From contig CALFRK010000039.1 of the NCBI GenBank assembly GCA_937919625.1, positions 1 to 46,377 on the forward strand: DNA of 46,377 bases, given 5' to 3'. The position numbers and the translations under genes were made by a program. Of this stretch, positions 44,018-46,377 are shown in pieces. The DNA is from an uncultured Ilumatobacter sp. Its GTDB lineage: Bacteria > Actinomycetota > Acidimicrobiia > Acidimicrobiales > Ilumatobacteraceae. The notes under the pieces are model-generated. The model was not told the DNA's origin. It made no database searches and saw only the letters and a list, made by a program, of their open reading frames with translations. Each line of letters starts with the position of its first letter. Position 1 is the stretch's first letter.

Positions 44018-45523
44018 CTACGAGCGCTGGTAGTTCGGAGCTTCTTTGGTGATCGTGACGTCGTGTGGATGGCTCTCGGCGCGACCTGCGGTGGTGACCC
44101 GCATGAAACGGGCACCTGTGCGTAACGCCGAGAGATCGGCGGCGCCGGCGTAGCCCATGCCCGACCGCAGTCCACCGACAAGCTGGTAAAGCGTGTCGCC
44201 GAGCGGGCCGGCATATGGCACCCGGCCCTCGATGCCTTCTGGCACCAACTTGCGACTGCTGGCGGCCATATCTGACTGATCTGATTGGGCTGTGGCGTAG
44301 CGATCGGCACCGAGGCCCTGCATCGCGCCCAACGAACCCATGCCGCGGTAACTCTTGAAACGGCGACCCTCGAACAGCTCGGTTTCGCCGGGGCTTTCCT
44401 CGCTGCCAGCCAACAGCGAACCCAGCATCACGGTGCTGGCGCCGGCTGCGATCGCCTTGACGATGTCACCCGAATAGGTAATGCCCCCATCACCAATGAT
44501 CGGCACACCGAGCTGATGCGCCTTTTTGGCTGTGAAGTAGATCGCCGAAAGCTGTGGCATGCCGGCGCCCGAGATGATCCGGGTCGTGCAGATCGAACCG
44601 GCCCCGACGCCGACCTTGACTGCATCGGCGCCGGCATTGACGAGCGCCTCGACACCATCTTCGGTGACCACGTTGCCGGCGGTCACGGCCAGCTCGGGCC
44701 ACGAACCCTTGATCCGTTCGATGGTCTTGATCACACCGGCCGAGTGTCCGTGGGCGGTGTCGATCGCGATGGCGTCAACCCCCATGCTGACCAGTAGCTC
44801 GACCCGGCTTTCGACATCGTCGCCAACGCCGCAAGCGGCGGCGCATCGCAGGCGGCCGCGGCTGTCACGCGAAGCGTTCGGGTAGTCGAGCCGCTTCTGG
44901 ATGTCTTTGACCGTGATCAGCCCTGCCAGCTTGCCGTGATCGTCGACCAAAGGAAGCTTCTCGATGCGGTGCTTCTGCAGCAGTACCTTGGCCTCGTCGA
45001 GCGATGTGCCGACCTTGCCGACGACCAGGTTGTCACTGGTCATGAACTCGCTGATTGGGCGCTCGTAGTCGCTGCCTTCGCAGAACCGGATGTCGCGGTT
45101 GGTCAAGATGCCGACCAGCTCGCCGGCCGCATTGGTGATCGGCACGCCTGAGAACTTGAAGCGGTTCATCAGCTCTTCCGCCTCGTGGAGCCGGGCTTCC
45201 TTGGTGAGAGTAACCGGATCCGAGATCATGCCGCTTTGGCTGCGCTTGACCTTTTGTACTTCGGCTGCTTGCTGATCGATCGACATGTTGCGATGGATCA
45301 CGCCGATTCCGCCGTGGCGGGCCATTGCGATTGCCATCCGGCCTTCGGTCACCTTGTCCATCGCGGCCGAGATCAACGGCACGCTGAGCTCGATCTCGCG
45401 GGCAAACACGGCACTGGTGTCGACAGCGTCTGGCAGGGTTTCCGAATAGCCGGGGACGATCACCACGTCGTCGAAGGTAAGGGCGTCGTAGCGATCGAAC
45501 AGTTGATCGTTGAGGTGGCTCAT
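44018..45523 (-). CDS. guaB: Inosine-5'-monophosphate dehydrogenase
   Basis: A 501-residue enzyme converting IMP to XMP, the committed step of GMP synthesis. The N-terminal barrel part ([14 protein letters not shown]) is interrupted by two CBS domains (about 98-215), then IDTAHGHS, the catalytic loop [10 protein letters not shown] with Cys312, [11 protein letters not shown] and the flap region [11 protein letters not shown] follow. The ATG overlaps the purN stop by four bases (ATGA), so purN and guaB are translationally coupled. Confidence 0.97.
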   Translation of the reverse strand: MSHLNDQLFDRYDALTFDDVVIVPGYSETLPDAVDTSAVFAREIELSVPLISAAMDKVTEGRMAIAMARHGGIGVIHRNMSIDQQAAEVQKVKRSQSGMISDPVTLTKEARLHEAEELMNRFKFSGVPITNAAGELVGILTNRDIRFCEGSDYERPISEFMTSDNLVVGKVGTSLDEAKVLLQKHRIEKLPLVDDHGKLAGLITVKDIQKRLDYPNASRDSRGRLRCAAACGVGDDVESRVELLVSMGVDAIAIDTAHGHSAGVIKTIERIKGSWPELAVTAGNVVTEDGVEALVNAGADAVKVGVGAGSICTTRIISGAGMPQLSAIYFTAKKAHQLGVPIIGDGGITYSGDIVKAIAAGASTVMLGSLLAGSEESPGETELFEGRRFKSYRGMGSLGAMQGLGADRYATAQSDQSDMAASSRKLVPEGIEGRVPYAGPLGDTLYQLVGGLRSGMGYAGAADLSALRTGARFMRVTTAGRAESHPHDVTITKEAPNYQRS

Positions 45524-46170
45524 GCGGGGGTCTCCGTGTTCACTCGGGAGGTTTGATCGGGCTGACTGGGATGTTCGCACAGCGTTCGAATCGTGTCGAC
45601 CAGCAGGCGATGCTCGACGGCATACACGCGGGCTTCGAGGGTGTCGAGCGTGTCGTCGGGGAGGATTGGCACGTCTTGGGTGGCGAGTACAGGGCCGTTG
45701 TCGACGCCTTCGTCGGGGACGAGGTGCACCATCACGCCGGTGCTCGTGCGTTCGCCGGCGAGTGCTTCTTGCCAGGCCCGCTCGATGGCGTGTGTGCCCG
45801 GCAACTCGCCGGGGCGGGCCGGGTGCAAGTTGACGACCCTGCCGGGGAACCAGCCGAGGAAGTCTTTGGTGAGAATCCGCATCCACCCGGCGAGAACGAC
45901 GAGGTCGGGAGCGAACCCCGCCACGATGTCGGTCAGGCGGGCGTCGTAGTCGGCGCGTTGTTCGTGTTCGAGGCGCCCGACGTGCACTGATGGGACGCCT
46001 GCATTCGCGGCACGCTGCAGAGCGTAGGCATTCGACTTGTTGGACACGACGGCGACCACCTTGGCCGGCAGCTCGCCGGTGGCACAGGCATCGAGAATCG
46101 CCTGGGTGTTGCTGCCATTTCCCGAAACGAGCACGACCAGCCGGGTAAGTTTCGGGATTCGCGCCTCCAT
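45520..46170 (-). CDS. purN: Phosphoribosylglycinamide formyltransferase
   Basis: A 216-residue enzyme that formylates GAR with 10-formyl-THF in purine synthesis. VLVSGNGSN near the N-terminus is the phosphate loop. Catalytic residues are Asn114 and His116 (NLHPARPGELPG) and Asp157 (DEGVDNGP). The second proline loop reads ARPGELPGTHA rather than the common SLLPAFPG. It is the first gene of a purN-guaB pair. The ATG at 46170 matches the family start. Confidence 0.92.
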   Translation of the reverse strand: MEARIPKLTRLVVLVSGNGSNTQAILDACATGELPAKVVAVVSNKSNAYALQRAANAGVPSVHVGRLEHEQRADYDARLTDIVAGFAPDLVVLAGWMRILTKDFLGWFPGRVVNLHPARPGELPGTHAIERAWQEALAGERTSTGVMVHLVPDEGVDNGPVLATQDVPILPDDTLDTLEARVYAVEHRLLVDTIRTLCEHPSQPDQTSRVNTETPA

Positions 46171-46377
46171 GGGATGACGGTAGGCGCGCGATTCGGCCGA
46201 CCCGTGTCGGATGAACGAAAAGTCAGTGGCGCGACCAAATCGCGACCTCGCGACGGACTGGATTCCGGCCGCGTACCTGTCGGATCGACTCGACGGCGTT
46301 GCCGCCGGGCCAACAACGCCGGCCGAGAGCATGCACTTGGACCGACAGCCGATTTGGACCAACAGCCGATTTGGACC
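46171..46377. other. Region upstream of purN
   Basis: In 207 bases no convincing gene or clear promoter is seen. Short palindromic elements occur (for example around 46238-46255). A 17-bp direct repeat begins near 46343 and runs to the window edge. Confidence 0.4.
46343..46377 (+). repeat. 17-bp tandem repeat at the window edge
   Basis: ACAGCCGATTTGGACC occurs twice at 17-base spacing, ending at the last base of the window. The array may continue beyond. The core CCGATTTGG is the reverse complement of CCAAATCGG in the 56-bp repeats at 20468. Confidence 0.7.

Overview
The window is about 46.4 kb of GC-rich, densely coding bacterial chromosome. I read 39 protein genes on both strands and no rRNA, tRNA or CRISPR. 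A WhiB protein, a PspA-like protein, a UvrC-like protein fused to a DEDD exonuclease, mycobacterial-type LexA boxes and many apparently leaderless genes point to Actinomycetota. A single clpP between tig and clpX, together with a complete mreBCD-mrdA-rodA cluster, suggests a deep lineage such as Acidimicrobiia. That placement is inference.

Layout. (1) 38-3245: a peroxide-type Fur regulator, a rubredoxin-less rubrerythrin, an 8-Cys/CCG-type Fe-S protein and a DUF3501 protein, probably one oxidative-stress module. A 128-bp palindromic repeat lies inside it. (2) 3357-8879: whiB, trpD, thrB, then a divergent pair (exonuclease-UvrC fusion and NYN-domain protein) around two tandem LexA boxes, and a small KOW-like gene. 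(3) 8967-12420: tig (with an extreme His/Asp tail), clpP and clpX. (4) 12451-20405: folC, ndk and the elongasome genes mreB, mreC, mreD, mrdA and rodA. (5) 20406-25502: a 56-bp tandem repeat array, a B12-binding radical SAM protein with its partner, and RNase E/G. (6) 25580-25891: a short HesB/IscA-like gene with an in-frame UGA, followed at the right distance by a bacterial-SECIS-like hairpin. It is probably a selenoprotein that ordinary gene calling would cut short. (7) 26030-32430: rplU and rpmA are separated from obg and proB by two opposite-strand genes, a sortase-anchored surface protein and a dGTPase. (8) 32438-38270, mostly minus strand: pspA, murJ, a membrane coiled-coil protein, an acyl-CoA dehydrogenase and a CbbX-like AAA+ protein. 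(9) 38291-40945: the second copy of the 128-bp repeat, then a MoxR/VWA pair and a decayed duplicate of the VWA 3' end. (10) 40999-46170: an orphan response regulator, an iodotyrosine-deiodinase-like flavoprotein with a thioesterase, two small unknowns, guaB and purN.

How it works together. Much of the window is housekeeping (protein quality control, rod-shape wall synthesis, ribosome and GTPase genes, purine synthesis). The accessory interest lies in the candidate selenoprotein, the palindromic repeat pair, the LexA-controlled exonuclease-UvrC fusion, the Fur/rubrerythrin/DUF3501 module, the deiodinase homologue, and a recurrent TAGNNT box 6-10 bases before start codons that implies widespread leaderless transcription. 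All family calls come from motif recognition by eye; no database search was run.
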